From Plantago major (taxonomy: Eukaryota > Streptophyta > Magnoliopsida > Lamiales > Plantaginaceae), in assembly GCA_026545765.1 (NCBI GenBank), contig CM048844.1, forward strand, positions 6,140,524 to 6,204,523: a stretch of DNA of 64,000 nucleotides, in the 5' to 3' direction. The notes under the pieces were generated by a model. That model saw only the letters and a program-made list of their open reading frames with translations, was not told where the DNA came from and searched no databases. Shown in pieces: positions 37,743 to 49,016 of this stretch. Made by a program: the position numbers and the translations under genes. Each line of letters opens with the position of its first letter. Within the stretch, counting starts at the first letter, position 1.

Positions 37743-37975
37743 ATACTCCTCCAACCCTTATTTCACTGTGACTTTAACTAGTCAGCCGTAATTCATTTTG
37801 AACACGGATTACGTTTAAAATATTATGATAAAAATGTTAAGAAAACTATATAATAAAATTTTAAACCAGTAACATTCATAATATAATTTTATTAAGTATC
37901 AAATCTTTATATTTCAAGAGTAATTTATAGTCAAATTAATTATACTTGACTGTCAAATAATAGAGTGAAATGATT
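37743..37975. mobile_element. Decayed Stowaway-like MITE
   Basis: It begins TATACTCCTCCAACCC and has the same kind of AT-rich interior as the other copies (tataataaaattttaaa, taatataattttattaa, agagtaatttatag). The right end is diverged and its boundary is approximate. Confidence 0.45.
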
Positions 37976-38558
37976 AAACAAATAAGTGAGGTAGCACAAT
38001 TTTAAGGTTATCTCATATATTATGTTGTACTTTTACCTAGTAACGGAATCGGTAGGAGCACAGTGGGGCACGGTTAAATTTAAGAAAGAAAAATAAATAT
38101 TATAAATTCAAATAATTTTGATAACTTAAGATTTCACGGTCCTAACACTTGTGTATACCATATACTTGTAGTTTTGTTGTTGATCTGTGTAAGTTTAAAT
38201 TAATTATCGGATGCCGGTATCTTAATCAATGTATCACGCTTAATACATTCGAGGTGTTTAGTCAAGAATATATAGCTAATGTTTATAAATAGATTATTAC
38301 TCCTCAAAATTGTAATACCTGATATAGTAATTATTAAGCATACGTAACGCGTGGTATGGATTATGATTGATCGGGGATGAATTTAATTCCACACTTCATA
38401 AGTTATTACTCAATTTTTCCCTTTTCTATTGACATTTTATGATAGTTTTCTTTCGTAGCTAATAAAATAAAAACTCACTATGTACAAAGTATTTAAAATG
38501 ATTTCGATTTCAAGTACATTTCATACAAAAAACTGAGACGCTTTACTAGGTAAAATTT

Positions 38559-38870
38559 AAAGGGTAGAGAACAAGGAGAGACCAACCAAACACTTTTATT
38601 CATAAAAAGACTTTTACACGGTCCATTGAATTTATAACTCGCCAATACAATTGATTGTATTCTTAACTATATCTGATTGACATATTAATTTCTACGTCTG
38701 GACTATATTACTTAAATCTACTAATACAGTTGGATTGTATTACATGACTCTACTAATATAGTTGATTGTATCACTTGACCTTTATTTGAAAATACCAAAA
38801 TACTGTATGCCTTTTTTGCAAACTTTGGTGCAAAATTGGTCTATGCCACCAATTTTTCCAAATTTAAAAC
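38559..38870. repeat. Dispersed repeat, copy B (~312 bp)
   Basis: Same orientation as copy A at 16582-16900 and alignable over the full length with substitutions and small gaps. Copy B has clearer internal sub-repeats: ctaataYagttg(g)attgtat occurs twice between 38717 and 38772. Confidence 0.7.
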
Positions 38871-39384
38871 CGGCCTCTTCATTATTCAACTGACCTTTTG
38901 GGCTGCTAATTAGCCTCTCCAGTTTGATTCCGGAGTTGACCATCACTTTCAAAGCCCACTTCTATAGTATAAAGGGCCTTTATATCTTTGGGCTGTCACT
39001 CCCTTACAGCCATACGATGTCACTAAAATCAGTACAACAATCAGATCAATTATCAGCAACAAAATTAAACTTGATACATTTACATCAATAGTACATTTTA
39101 TTGTCTTTCAGACAAGATCATTTTTACAAGTATGGTCTCAACATATGGTTGTTAATGTTGAACTTCTGACCAATCAAATATGAATTAGGGGATACATTAG
39201 ATCAATATCATCAGCTCTGTAAGCAAGAATGCCCCTGTAAAAATCAAGATTTGGAATCTACACATGAATCAAAAATTAAATTTCCCCTAACAACAACACA
39301 ACAGACAAAATCTGAGGTGAAATTCATTAGTACACCCCATGGCCAGTTCTAGCCAAGAATTCAAACACCATTTATCCGATTAGG

Positions 39385-42083
39385 TCAGGAACGCGCCATT
39401 ATACGAGTGTACAAGAACTCATTCCATGTGTCGGGCAGTCCAGGTAGGCACCAATGGATGCAATCAGCGTACGTGTTAGGATCGGCCTGCTGCTCCGGTG
39501 TCAGCATTTTGCCCTGGCGGATGGTATGGACCGATGTGTGTGCATCCTTCCGGTACTCGGAGAGTGTTGTTATGTTGAGAAAATGTACAGGCACTTTCAT
39601 GTGGCTTGTCACATTAGCTGCCACTGTGAAAAGCCTTCTGTCTGTGCCTACACTTAGTGGCATTGATGTGTTGAGTATTGGCGTTGTTTCCTTTGCACAT
39701 TTTATGCCATCAGGGTTGTTCCAATCCAAGCTCCTGTCGAGTATTCATCATATTGGACGTTCTAATGGTTACGATGCGAAATTTCAGTAGCAAATGTGTA
39801 AAAGTAATAAGGGCAACTAGGTACTCATGATAAGTTTCCTTAGAATACAATCCATTCAAGAAGATGTGATGAATAGTGTTAGCTTCCAAGCTAAGGGAAA
39901 AACAGACTTGATTGAACCTTACTTGATGTGAAGAGGAGACATGCTCATGAAAAAGACTTGGGTTCTTTTAGGATCCACATTTTTGTTCACCCACTTAGCC
40001 CAAGTCCTCATCACTCTCCCATAAGCCACTGGTCTCTCAACCTCATCGTACTCGGTTGCACCTTTGTCGAATGATCCTCGCCTGTTTTGTCAACCCCAAA
40101 AACATTGCATATACGACGTTAATCTACTACTCGTTTCATAACACAAACTTGTGAAATTCGGTTTGGTACTTACAGGACTTTCATGGCAAAAGTGTTCATC
40201 CACCAAATATAGGTGTTGAAAATAAGGTAATCAACATTCTTCCAGTTCTTGCCATGTTTCTTGATTGACTCGGGCATGATAATCCGGTTCAAAATGCTGT
40301 GCATTAGTGGATCATCTGAGTTTGATTCCACCAGAAATGGAGCCCAATAAAACTCAATTGTAGCATTGTAATCCTGCCAATTATTAACAATCAGCATAAA
40401 ACCAAGTCAACATTCATTTCACAATATTGATTAGTCACTAGTGTAGGTGATAAGTGGTTGATTTTCAGACAATTATACAGTATTGTTAGACATTTAGGTA
40501 CTTGGAATATAACATAAGCAACATGGTCACCCACTACTCCATCCAAACAAAAGAGACAGACATGCTCACCCACTCTCTCGAATTCACAATTAGATCATAG
40601 AGTCGTAAATCAGTAATCGCAGACTTATATAACATGCATTATTGGTTATGCCCTAATATCTCTAAAACTCATAACTAAATGTATGAAATGATACACGAGG
40701 AGATTGAGCAAATATAACCATGATTAAAGTAAGTTAAAGTATCAAATCATAATGAGAAAATGCTAAAGTAAGCTAAAGTAGCAGCTCATAATGTGAAACT
40801 TCAAAAGATAAGTATTCAACACTAATCATGATTAGCATAGCTGAAAGCCTGAAAGGAAATGCTATGAACCTCAATTCTGAAAACAGAGAGAGATCCATTC
40901 TTGACCAAGCTCTTCCTGCCTGGAGGTGAGACTGATTGAACCAAGCAAATCATCGATTCCCATGTGTTCCGGTTCAATGAATCGCCAACAAACATCAGCC
41001 TCTTGTTTCTCACCTTCTCCATCAACAATCTCGGCTTAAACCTTCCAAATTCATTCAAAAAACAACACTCAATTCACACTTAAAAAACAGACTCCTTTTC
41101 GATTTTTCACAGTTGGCCTAATGACACTCGAAAAATCAATTCCCCTAATAAAGGATTAAGGAGGAATAATGGAAATGCTAAAAAACAGAGCTTTAGTTAA
41201 AATTACAGAGTTTCTTCAACACTAGTTGAAAATTGAGCTAGTACCAAAACAGCACATCAGTTCAAAAACAGAGTTTTCTTCAATTTTATCAGTTTGGCCT
41301 AACGATACTCGAAAAATCAATTCCCTTAATCAACGAGTTAGGAAAGAAACAGAGCAATGCTAAAAAACAAGTTTCTTAAACACCAGTTGAAACTTGAGCT
41401 AATACGAAAACACAAAATTAGTTAAAAAAACACAGTTCTTGAACACCAATTGAAATCGAGCTGATATGAAAACAGAGCAATACTTCGAAACAGAGTTCCA
41501 TTGTTGAAAATTGCCCATCGATACTCAAAACCCGTAAGACTTACTTGGGCAAAGAACAGTCTCTGGGCTGCCATTTCCAACCTTGATACATATCATCCTT
41601 CCTTCCATTCCTCATACACGTCACTTGCGCAGTCAAAAACTCGCATTGCTCCTCTTTATACAACGGATGAGTCTCATTATCATAAACCCAATTCCCCGTA
41701 AACAAATCGCACTCTTCAGGCGGAATCTCGATCCCCTCATCATCGTCTTCCTCATCCGGCATCTCAATCTTCTCCTCCTCCTCTTTCTTAACCACTTCCT
41801 CACCAACACTCTCCACTACATCCGTATCCACAACCGTCCTTGCATTCAAAACAACAGAAACCGTCGTAGCCTCCTTTTCTTGAAACCGATTAGGCCTCGA
41901 AAAGGGGAATTCGGCAATCGACTTCACATCCTCATTGTACATGAAACACCCGAACAGAAAAATCGAAAACACAACCACGAACACGGACAAATTGCCGCCC
42001 TTCCGGGCGGCGGCAGATGCAGACGGCTTCATCGACGGAGAGAACAGAACAGGGGAGAATTTACGGCGGAGTGAGAGCTGCAT
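39385..42083 (-). CDS. TRICHOME BIREFRINGENCE-LIKE (TBL) polysaccharide O-acetyltransferase (472 aa, 5 exons)
   Basis: Golgi type II membrane enzyme that acetylates cell-wall polysaccharides. Exons: 41545-42083, 40870-41041, 40174-40373, 39923-40081 and 39385-39733, all GT-AG. A short basic cytosolic tail (SLRRKF, ARKGG) precedes the TM helix (about residues 32-48, [17 protein letters not shown]). A linker with an acidic run ([17 protein letters not shown]) follows. The TBL domain starts at [18 protein letters not shown]. The catalytic GDS motif is G199-D200-S201 in [14 protein letters not shown], and the DxxH motif is D447 to H450 in [16 protein letters not shown]. The sequence is closest by eye to the ESK1/TBL29-TBL3-TBL31 group, known as xylan O-acetyltransferases; the exact member is not assigned. 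Intron 1 contains a tandem repeat. The start at 42083 gives a slightly longer tail than the internal methionine at residue 18. Confidence 0.92.
41105..41495. repeat. Tandem repeat in TBL intron 1 (~180-bp unit)
   Basis: The block cagttggcctaatgacactcg ... gctagtaccaaaacag recurs from about 41287 as cagtttggcctaacgatactcg ... gctaatacgaaaacac. A third, shorter copy of the distal part (acaccaattgaaatcgagct) lies at about 41441-41490. It ends about 50 bases from the exon 1 donor. Confidence 0.75.
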
Positions 42084-42591
42084 CGATGAATAAGAAGGTG
42101 ATTAATATATAAATGGAGAAGCAGCTGCAGATCAATTGAAGTGTTGGGTACGAAATTGAATGGAAGATTGTGAAAAAATGTACGTAATGGGAAAGAATTG
42201 GTAACAACACCATGTTTTTATATTCTTTTGAAAATGGGAGAAGAAAACAGAGATTAGTTGCTGTTGGTTGGTTGAATTGTTTGTTTTAGGTATTTGGTGA
42301 GATGAAGCTTTCGAGTTGACGATGGAGATTAAGATATTGTAGAAGAAGGAGAAGAGTCGTTCTCACCAGTAGCTGCTTGATGTGCTGTAAATCGATTTTG
42401 CTAACTGCTACTCTGTTTTTTTTTTAACTTGCTTTTTGTCTGTGTTTGCTCTGTTTTGGAAAAATGGATATTAGTTTAGCTGGATTGTTAAGTGTGTGGT
42501 TTTCATTTGCTAAAAGTGGAGAATCAGAGCTAATTGCATTTAGCTCCTTGCCATTAATATTCTACCTTGATTTACCCTGTTTTTGTTTTTA

Positions 42592-43208
42592 GGGAAAATT
42601 ACATATACCACCTCTACAATATAGTATCTTGACACTTTAGTCCCTTCTATTCAAACAATTACATATACATCCATTTTTTACTCATTAAAAAAAATCTAAT
42701 TACAGATTAGCCCATTAGTCAACGGAAGTGATGACGTGTCATGTGATTTTGCTGATGTGGAGGATAGAGTTTGCATTATTAACAAAAATGTCATCCACTT
42801 TTTTTTTATTTTTGATTCTCTCAAATGGTTTGTTTTCCTTTTCTTTTTTTTTCTGCTTTTCTTTTTTCCTAGTTTTATTGGCGCAAGTGGCAGTTGAGTT
42901 TATCTGTAATTAACTAACACAATTTCAGGGACATGCATGTAATTAATTTGAACAAATTTTAGACGGTTAGTTAGTTACACCACGTGAGTATCACGTGTGG
43001 ACCATACTGTAATCGACTATCTATATTACAAGGACTAATATGTAATTGAGTTGTATTTAAAATAAAAATAGTCGTTAATGTTACCTTTTTTATGAATGTT
43101 TTGCTATAAATCCTCCATTTTAACACTTTTACTCGCTTGTTTTCATCTCCAATTGCACACACTTTCTCGAAATGCAATCAAGTAGATCTTTCACTAGTAC
43201 TAGGGTCA
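42592..43208 (+). repeat. Left TIR of the MULE (~617 bp)
   Basis: It pairs with the reverse complement of 43988-44566. Best-matching stretches are the outer block (agtcccttctattcaaacaa), the middle block (acacaatttcagggacatg, cacgtgtggacc) and the inner block down to the start codon (cctccattttaac, atgcaatc). Two CACGTG motifs lie at 42981-42986 and 42992-42997, and a TATA box (ctataaa) at 43104-43110. Confidence 0.88.
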
Positions 43209-43360
43209 CTGATGGTGGAAATTCTAGAATATGTCGACAGTTTGACTGTGTTAGGAGGATGGTGATAACCCGTTCCACTTCAAGAGAAAATCCAGGAAGG
43301 TTCTACCACCGTTGCAGTATACATGGTTGGTTTAGTTGGTGTACACCAAGTGAAGAGTAA
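43172..43360 (+). CDS. GRF-type zinc-finger small protein inside the MULE (62 aa)
   Basis: The ORF begins MQSSRSFTSTRVT within the left TIR, about 65 bases after a TATA box. The rest forms a GRF-type zinc finger: C-x(n)-C at the front (ICRQFDC), the hallmark NPGRFYHRC and the end HGWFSWCTPSEE, where the family has an F-x-W and a WxDPEE-like tail. Plant genomes contain many short GRF proteins of this size, often within repeats. In other GRF proteins the motif binds single-stranded nucleic acid; here the role is unknown. The spacing of the first cysteine pair is wider than the usual CxC, so metal binding may be weakened. Whether it is expressed cannot be read from sequence. Confidence 0.6.
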   Translation: MQSSRSFTSTRVTDGGNSRICRQFDCVRRMVITRSTSRENPGRFYHRCSIHGWFSWCTPSEE

Positions 43361-43987
43361 GCCTACGTGTTGGAGCAAAATTTGGAAGAATAAAGGGTGG
43401 AGCAGGCTATAAGCAAGAGTGCGAGATCCTACATGTGACCTGGACAACTAATTAATCTTAACCTAAGGTTGTTGGAAGTATATTTGTTTTGTTTGGTAAT
43501 GAAATGTATCTTCTAAGGCAGTGTTATTTGATCTTCTAGTGTAGTAGTGTAACAAAAAACCAAAATTGAATTGTAATATGTATTCAAAAAATTTTCATAA
43601 ATGAATCAACGGTAGTAGGAACCTACAATTGCATCAAATGATACCATAACCAAACAGCCATAACATAAATAATAATCAGCATGTCCATTACATTCAAACA
43701 TAACCATAATGCAAGATAGTGTAACCCTTTAGTGCACCATTAATTAAGCATCATAACAACTACACTATCAAATGCACTATCATGCAAAAAATATATGTTT
43801 ATGACAAAAGGAGTGTGAAACAAACTGAAATTCAGAAGTCGGGAGTAATATTCTAATTGGATGGCCCTTCATTTGCATTTCTCTTTCTTTTATTAGTTGT
43901 TCTTCTAGGGTCTGTTCCCTACATTATTGAATCAAAATTAACATACAAACTATCATTTGTGCAAAACAGATTAAACATAGAGATGGT

Positions 43988-44566
43988 TGACCCTTGTACT
44001 AGAGAAAGAACTACTCGATTGCATTTTGAGCAAGTGCATGCAATATGAGATGAAAGCAAATGAGTAGAAGGGTTAAAATGGAGGTTTTATAGCCAAACAT
44101 TCATAAAAAAACAAACACAATAACAATTACTTTTTATTTTTTATTTTTTCCAATTCAATTACAGATTAGTCCCTGTAATATATATAGACAATTACAGTAC
44201 GGTCCACACGTGATAGTCACGTGATGTAACTAAATAAAGGTCTGAAATTAGTTCAAATCAATTACATACATGTCCCTGAAATTGTGTTAGCTAATTACAG
44301 ATTCACCCAACTGCCATACTATAAAGGCATATGTTGATTTTTTTTATTTTCCTTTACCTTTACTTTATTTTTTTTTTTAAATTTGAATTTAGTTTTGCAT
44401 TTCTTTATAGGAGAGAGGCAATTTTATTCCACATGGAGAGAGACAAAGCTGATGTAGGCATGTCAGTCAACGGAAATGTACATTTTTGGTTTATCTGTAA
44501 TTGTTTGAATAGAAGGGACTAATCTGTAATTGACCCAAATTTAAGGTGTAGCTTATGTAATTTTCC
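43988..44566 (-). repeat. Right TIR of the MULE (~579 bp)
   Basis: Inverted partner of the left TIR. It keeps two CACGTG motifs (44207-44212 and 44218-44223, same 11-base spacing), a TATA box (minus strand ctataaaa, about 44085-44092) and the equivalent start codon (minus strand, 44022-44024). It is shorter mainly because a T-rich run of the left TIR is reduced. Confidence 0.88.
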
Positions 44567-46456
44567 TTGTTTTTAAGTGCAAAAATAATGTCTGTTGGTT
44601 TGCATTTTTTTTTTTAAACATTTAAAAAAAATGATTTGAGAGCAAACTATTTTGTTACTGTTTGCGAAAATTGTGTATTACTACGACATGATTTATGAGT
44701 CGAAATTTAGGGTGTTTAGCTGCATGTAGTGAGTAGGGGCGATTAATTGGTCGACTGGTAAGAAGCGCGGGGTGTAAATAGAGTATATAATGTTTGTTTT
44801 TATTACATTTAACAGTTTTATAATTGTAGGGAGATGGTGCAGTTCTAGTTCACTGGGACATTGTCGACCCGACCACAATTTAGAATATGGAATTCTTTCG
44901 ATCGAATATCAATATAAAAAGTTCAATCAAAGCCCTACATCCCTAACATGATATGAATGCATAAGTAGGCACACCACCTCAATAACTGTATGTTTTGTAT
45001 ATTGTAATTTCTCCGAATACTTGGTATTCGACAAGTTGTATATAACGATGATATCTTCTGCTAGTATGAACCTTTTTTAGGAGAGAGTTCAAAATTAAAA
45101 TTAGTTGAACTTCATCCAGGTCGAGATCGAGAGGGGTTCCGATTAACATAAATTGGTCAACGGGGTAATCACATCATTTCACGTCTGAATATCTAATGCC
45201 TACTTAGAAAACTAATCCACCCTAAGTATACGCATTTAATTGTATCTACTTCCATAATGTTAGGAATTTTCCTACTCAAATAATGAGATGAGAAATTAAT
45301 ACTGCAATTTGTTTTGCTTGTGCCCTGACAATATTCCTAAATGGTAACATTTGCATCCAATTTCTTTCATTTTAACGTCGGTATATTATTATATTTTAAA
45401 AAAAAGCGTCGGTATATTATATGTAACAAATAACATCTTTTTTATTATTACCGGCCACTATATATTTGGTATACATTGGATAAATTTTACCAACTCACAA
45501 CTCAAGAGATATGGTAGATAACAAATTCAGACTCCAGTGAAATTTGAGCACGTGAAGTAGAGGGTGTCATTTATCTCTTTTAATCAATTACGACATTCTC
45601 CCAGCTGTGAAAGGATAGAACTATACAAACATTTAGAAGGGTGATGTTAGGTTTGGAAATTGATAACCTTGGCTAGTAGTACTAAGTTGATGCATTATTA
45701 AGATTCTAAACAATGATTAAAGTGGAGGTCAAATATCTTAATTATTGGTAGCTTTGTATTTTAGAAAAGTAAAGACTACGGAATCTCACTTGTATACATA
45801 ATACATCTAGACTATACCACCACCAAATTCTTGATTTGTACAGTCTGACTGAACTTGGTCCAGTTATTTCTCTGTTTCTTTCATTTCAAGCTAAGGCAGT
45901 TAGCTTTGCATAACATTTTAAAAAATAATATTAAAAAAGAAAAGAAAAAGGAAAAGGCTATCTAGAAGAAAGACAGAAGAGCATACGAGTGTACAATTGT
46001 ATTGTAATAAAACTTTAAAGTGGAGTAAGTCAGTAACATTCCAGCAGCAGCTTCTTGCTCAATTTTCCTTCTCAGCAGACTACCAAATCTTAGAGATGAA
46101 GATCCTTAGTTGTGGTTATGTGAAACCGAGATCCCACTTTAAAATTAAAAAAATCGTTATAGATACACTATTAATGGTTTTCGACATTTTAGAGATAACA
46201 CGATAACAAAATCAAATCGGACTTATAGAGTGGCTAACTGGCTATTAATGCAGACTTTTTAAAGGGAACCCAAGTGAGAAATTATAGCCAGCAACAAGAT
46301 CAATCTGGTTTTACATAATGGATCAGAGTGGCAATTGGCAAATATCACATTCTAAACGGATGAAGTAGTATACCTATACCAATATACTATGCAACAAAGC
46401 TTCATCATTGATCAATTGAATTATGTCTACCTTAAACTCTGTTGGTGAAGTATTAG

Positions 46457-46800
46457 CTAATCCTGACCTCTATCATGATTTTCAAGTGTTCTTTCTGACC
46501 GGTTTTCGCAAAAGAAACTAATTAGCTTATATATACTATAATCCCGACCCATATCATCATAAAACTCGATGCTTTCCTTTTGCCCCGTCTTCGTAAAAGT
46601 AAAACTTGTCACTTACCTTTTGACCCGTCTTCGTAAAAGAAACTAATTAACTAATAATTCCAATCTCTCTCATCGTAAAACTTGCCACTTTCCTTTTGGC
46701 CCGTCTTCCTAATAAAAACTTATTAACTTCTTCCGACTTTTATCATTGTAAAACTTTCCACATTTTATTTTGGCACGTCTTCATAAAAGCTTTCCGTTTC
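46457..46800. repeat. Minisatellite around the motif cccgtcttcgtaaaag
   Basis: The core gRcccgtcttcgtaaaag recurs about five times: near 46499 (diverged), 46583, 46622, 46700 and 46774. Between cores lie variants of actaattaac and tctcatcgtaaaacttgccactttccttttg. The full unit is about 75-80 bases with one shorter spacing. It lies 1.2-1.6 kb upstream of the DOG1-like gene. Confidence 0.75.
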
Positions 46801-48028
46801 TTAACATAATACAAGAAAGGCTACTACAGTAATATCACACAATATGACATATTCCACTGCCACCAAGATTCTAGACCATGAGCTCATACAAATCTACCCC
46901 TAAAAAGTCCCAAAGGTCAAAACCAAAGTTGCTTATATGCAAAGACACTCCTACATGCATCAGCAGTATCCCACATGGCACCTTCACCTCTGCCCTATCT
47001 ACTTGACTTCAAATTCTGCTGCATGGATAATGTCCCAACTCCCAAGTATCAGGGCAGCACAGGTTCATTTGTACACATCTGATTCAGGGCACATTTTATG
47101 ATGTCACAAACTAACGTAACAATTTTACTCTCAATGTGACACTATAAACGCAAAAAAGAAAATCAATTACTACAACCGGTCTTTTATCAAGATGTTAGCT
47201 TAAAACGAACTAATAAGATTACTGATAGTAACTGACAAAATGGTTGCCTGATTGGTAGCTTATCAGTAATCTCAATTTCAAGGCACATCGGTCACGTGCA
47301 CAGCCTAATTTTTACTAATTTATACCTTATCCGACCAAATACGTTGATTCAACTATAAGTGTGCTACTCTCACTCTACATGTGGCACTAGAACCATAAAT
47401 ATTACTATGGCAAAAAGAATCAGTTACTTTGCCAGGAAGTACAATGTTATCTGTCTGCTTGGCAAAACGGAGTGGTATGATTACTCATAGATGATGACGT
47501 GATTTCTAGATTTTTAAACCAGTAACCTTAATGACATTTATACCGAGTGAAATAAGGTATAAAGTAGCTGATTAGGCCGTGTAAAATAGGTAGTGTATTT
47601 CAAACTTGTAGACTTGTAATGTAAAGGAGTAGAAGAACCTTGGATTGACTGAGGGCTGAGATAGGTACAAGTCTCTTTCAGTCGGTTTGCACAAAACTCC
47701 ATCTTCCTTGATCAATCTTGCTTGTCCATATATATGCATAATCTCTGACTCTGCATTAGTCTTCCTAGAAAAATACACAACTCCTCAAGTTCGCCGAAAA
47801 ACCTGAATGCCCCTTAAGACTTGCTTATATTTCTCAGAATCTCATTCAATTTCCAATCTTAAGGAAAGCCACCCTCCGCTGCGAACTTACCTGTTAAGAA
47901 AGTAATGACACTATCATTTACGCCTTCGCTGTTAAGAAACCATGCCTATATAAACAGAACATTTGAGTTCCAGATGAATCATCTTCATTGGCACAACTCA
48001 GCACAAAGAATCAAGTGTCTAAATCAAC

Positions 48029-49016
48029 ATGGTCAGCCCAGTAGTAGTCGAAGCAAACCACAATGAGCAGACATTCGGGGCGTTCTATGAGGCCTGGTTG
48101 GTTCGTCAGGAACATTACCTGCGAGAGCTCCTTTGTTTAATTGCACACAATGGCACAGATTGTGACAAAGAAAAGGAGCTTCGTAGCACAGAACTTGTAG
48201 CCAGGGTCGTGGAGCATTATAATGAATATTTTGCTGCCAAGGCCAGAGCTGTGCATGACAATGTGTTCATGGTGCTTACACCGCCATGGATGAGCTCTTT
48301 TGAGCGTGCCTACCAGTGGATAGGTGGCTTCAGGACCGGTCTGGCTTTCCGCCTAGTTTTCAACAATGTGTTTGATTTAACAGAAGAGCAGTCTCAGAAG
48401 ATGAAAGCCTTGCTGGTTGAGATGAAGGAGGAGGAAAAGGAACTTACGGATGAGCTCGCTAGGCTTCAAGAGGCAATGGTACATGCTTTTTCTGCACCAA
48501 ATTTCATTCATGTTCAAATTAAGCATCTTGTTTGCAAAGTTTATAACTTTCATGACCAGAATCACCAAAATTATGTCTGCAAAAACAGGTTATAGCTTTG
48601 ACAGCTTAAAAAAATCAGCTTCAAATAATCACCTACTTTGCTGATTATTCCAACTTAAGACTTCAATCACTTCACAATAGTTCATTTTTATGCAAAAGGA
48701 AATTCTTTTGAACAGTCTTTTCAACTTACATAAAATTTTACAGACATCTCCAGCAATGGTGGCATTAACAAGGAACATGGGGAGGCCAATGAACGGAGTA
48801 GCAGCGGACCTGGATTCTGCATTTGAGAGGCTGAGGGTGTCAATGGAGACTCTTGTAGAATGTGCTGATGCACTAAGAAAGAAAGCTGCTATAAGGCTGA
48901 TGGAGACACTGAAACCAACTCAAGCTGTGAGATTCCTGGCAGCTGCAGCTCAGCTGAACCTCAATCTCCGCAGGTTCGGGTTGCAGAGAGATGGCCGAAT
49001 CCAGGGGGGCGCCTAG
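48029..49016 (+). CDS. DOG1-domain protein (240 aa, 2 exons)
   Basis: Plant-specific DELAY OF GERMINATION 1 domain protein without a bZIP. Exon 1 is 48029-48478 and exon 2 is 48744-49016, phase 0, GT-AG intron of 265 bases. The domain starts at FGAFYEAWLVRQEHYLRELL (residues 16-35). The conserved core RVVEHYNEYFAAKARAV, FMVLTPPWMSSFERAYQWIGGFRTGLAFRL and [31 protein letters not shown] follows. The C-terminal half contains RLRVSMETLVECADALRKKAAIRLMETLKPTQAVRFLAAAAQLNL, as in DOG1-like and TGA-factor C-termini. It resembles the shorter DOG1-like relatives rather than DOG1 itself. DOG1 controls seed dormancy and ABA signalling; the role of this relative is not known from sequence. A TATA box (tatataaa, about 47946) and an upstream G-box (about 47294) are present. 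Confidence 0.9.

Larger units (their letters stand above)
36291..39384. other. Intergenic region between clathrin and TBL genes
   Basis: The first ~350 bases are the clathrin 5' UTR and promoter, with purine-rich runs (agaaagagagatgagagag near 36423). Further on are a decayed Stowaway-like MITE (about 37743-37975) and copy B of the dispersed repeat (38559-38870). The last ~300 bases should be the TBL 3' UTR. No other gene was found. Confidence 0.5.
42592..44566 (+). mobile_element. Mutator-like element (MULE) with ~600-bp TIRs, carrying a GRF zinc-finger ORF
   Basis: The element is 1975 bases long and flanked by a perfect 9-bp direct repeat (ttgttttta at 42583-42591 and 44567-44575), the target-duplication length typical of Mutator. 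The long TIRs are 42592-43208 and 43988-44566. The termini read GGGAAAATTACATA and TATGTAATTTTCC. No MURA-type transposase is present, so it is non-autonomous. The only credible gene is the small GRF zinc-finger ORF that starts inside the left TIR. TIR divergence (roughly 20-25% by eye, with indels) suggests it is not very young, although the target duplication is still perfect. Confidence 0.9.
42084..48028. other. Intergenic region between the TBL and DOG1-like genes
   Basis: The first ~450 bases include the TBL 5' UTR and promoter. The Mutator-like element takes 42592-44566. From 44.6 to 46.4 kb I see only AT-rich DNA with short chance frames. The minisatellite is at 46457-46800. A G-box (CACGTG) occurs at about 47294. 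The TATA box (tatataaa) at about 47946 belongs to the DOG1-like gene. Confidence 0.5.

Noticed and set aside
39407-39790. 127-codon open frame on the plus strand
   Set aside because: It is antisense to the last TBL exon, which carries the DxxH motif.
41583-42074. 163-codon open frame on the plus strand
   Set aside because: It is the antisense shadow of TBL exon 1; the minus-strand reading has the TM helix and TBL domain.
46457-46800. CRISPR-like array
   Set aside because: Spacing and core length are irregular and the setting is plant nuclear DNA; it is a diverged minisatellite.
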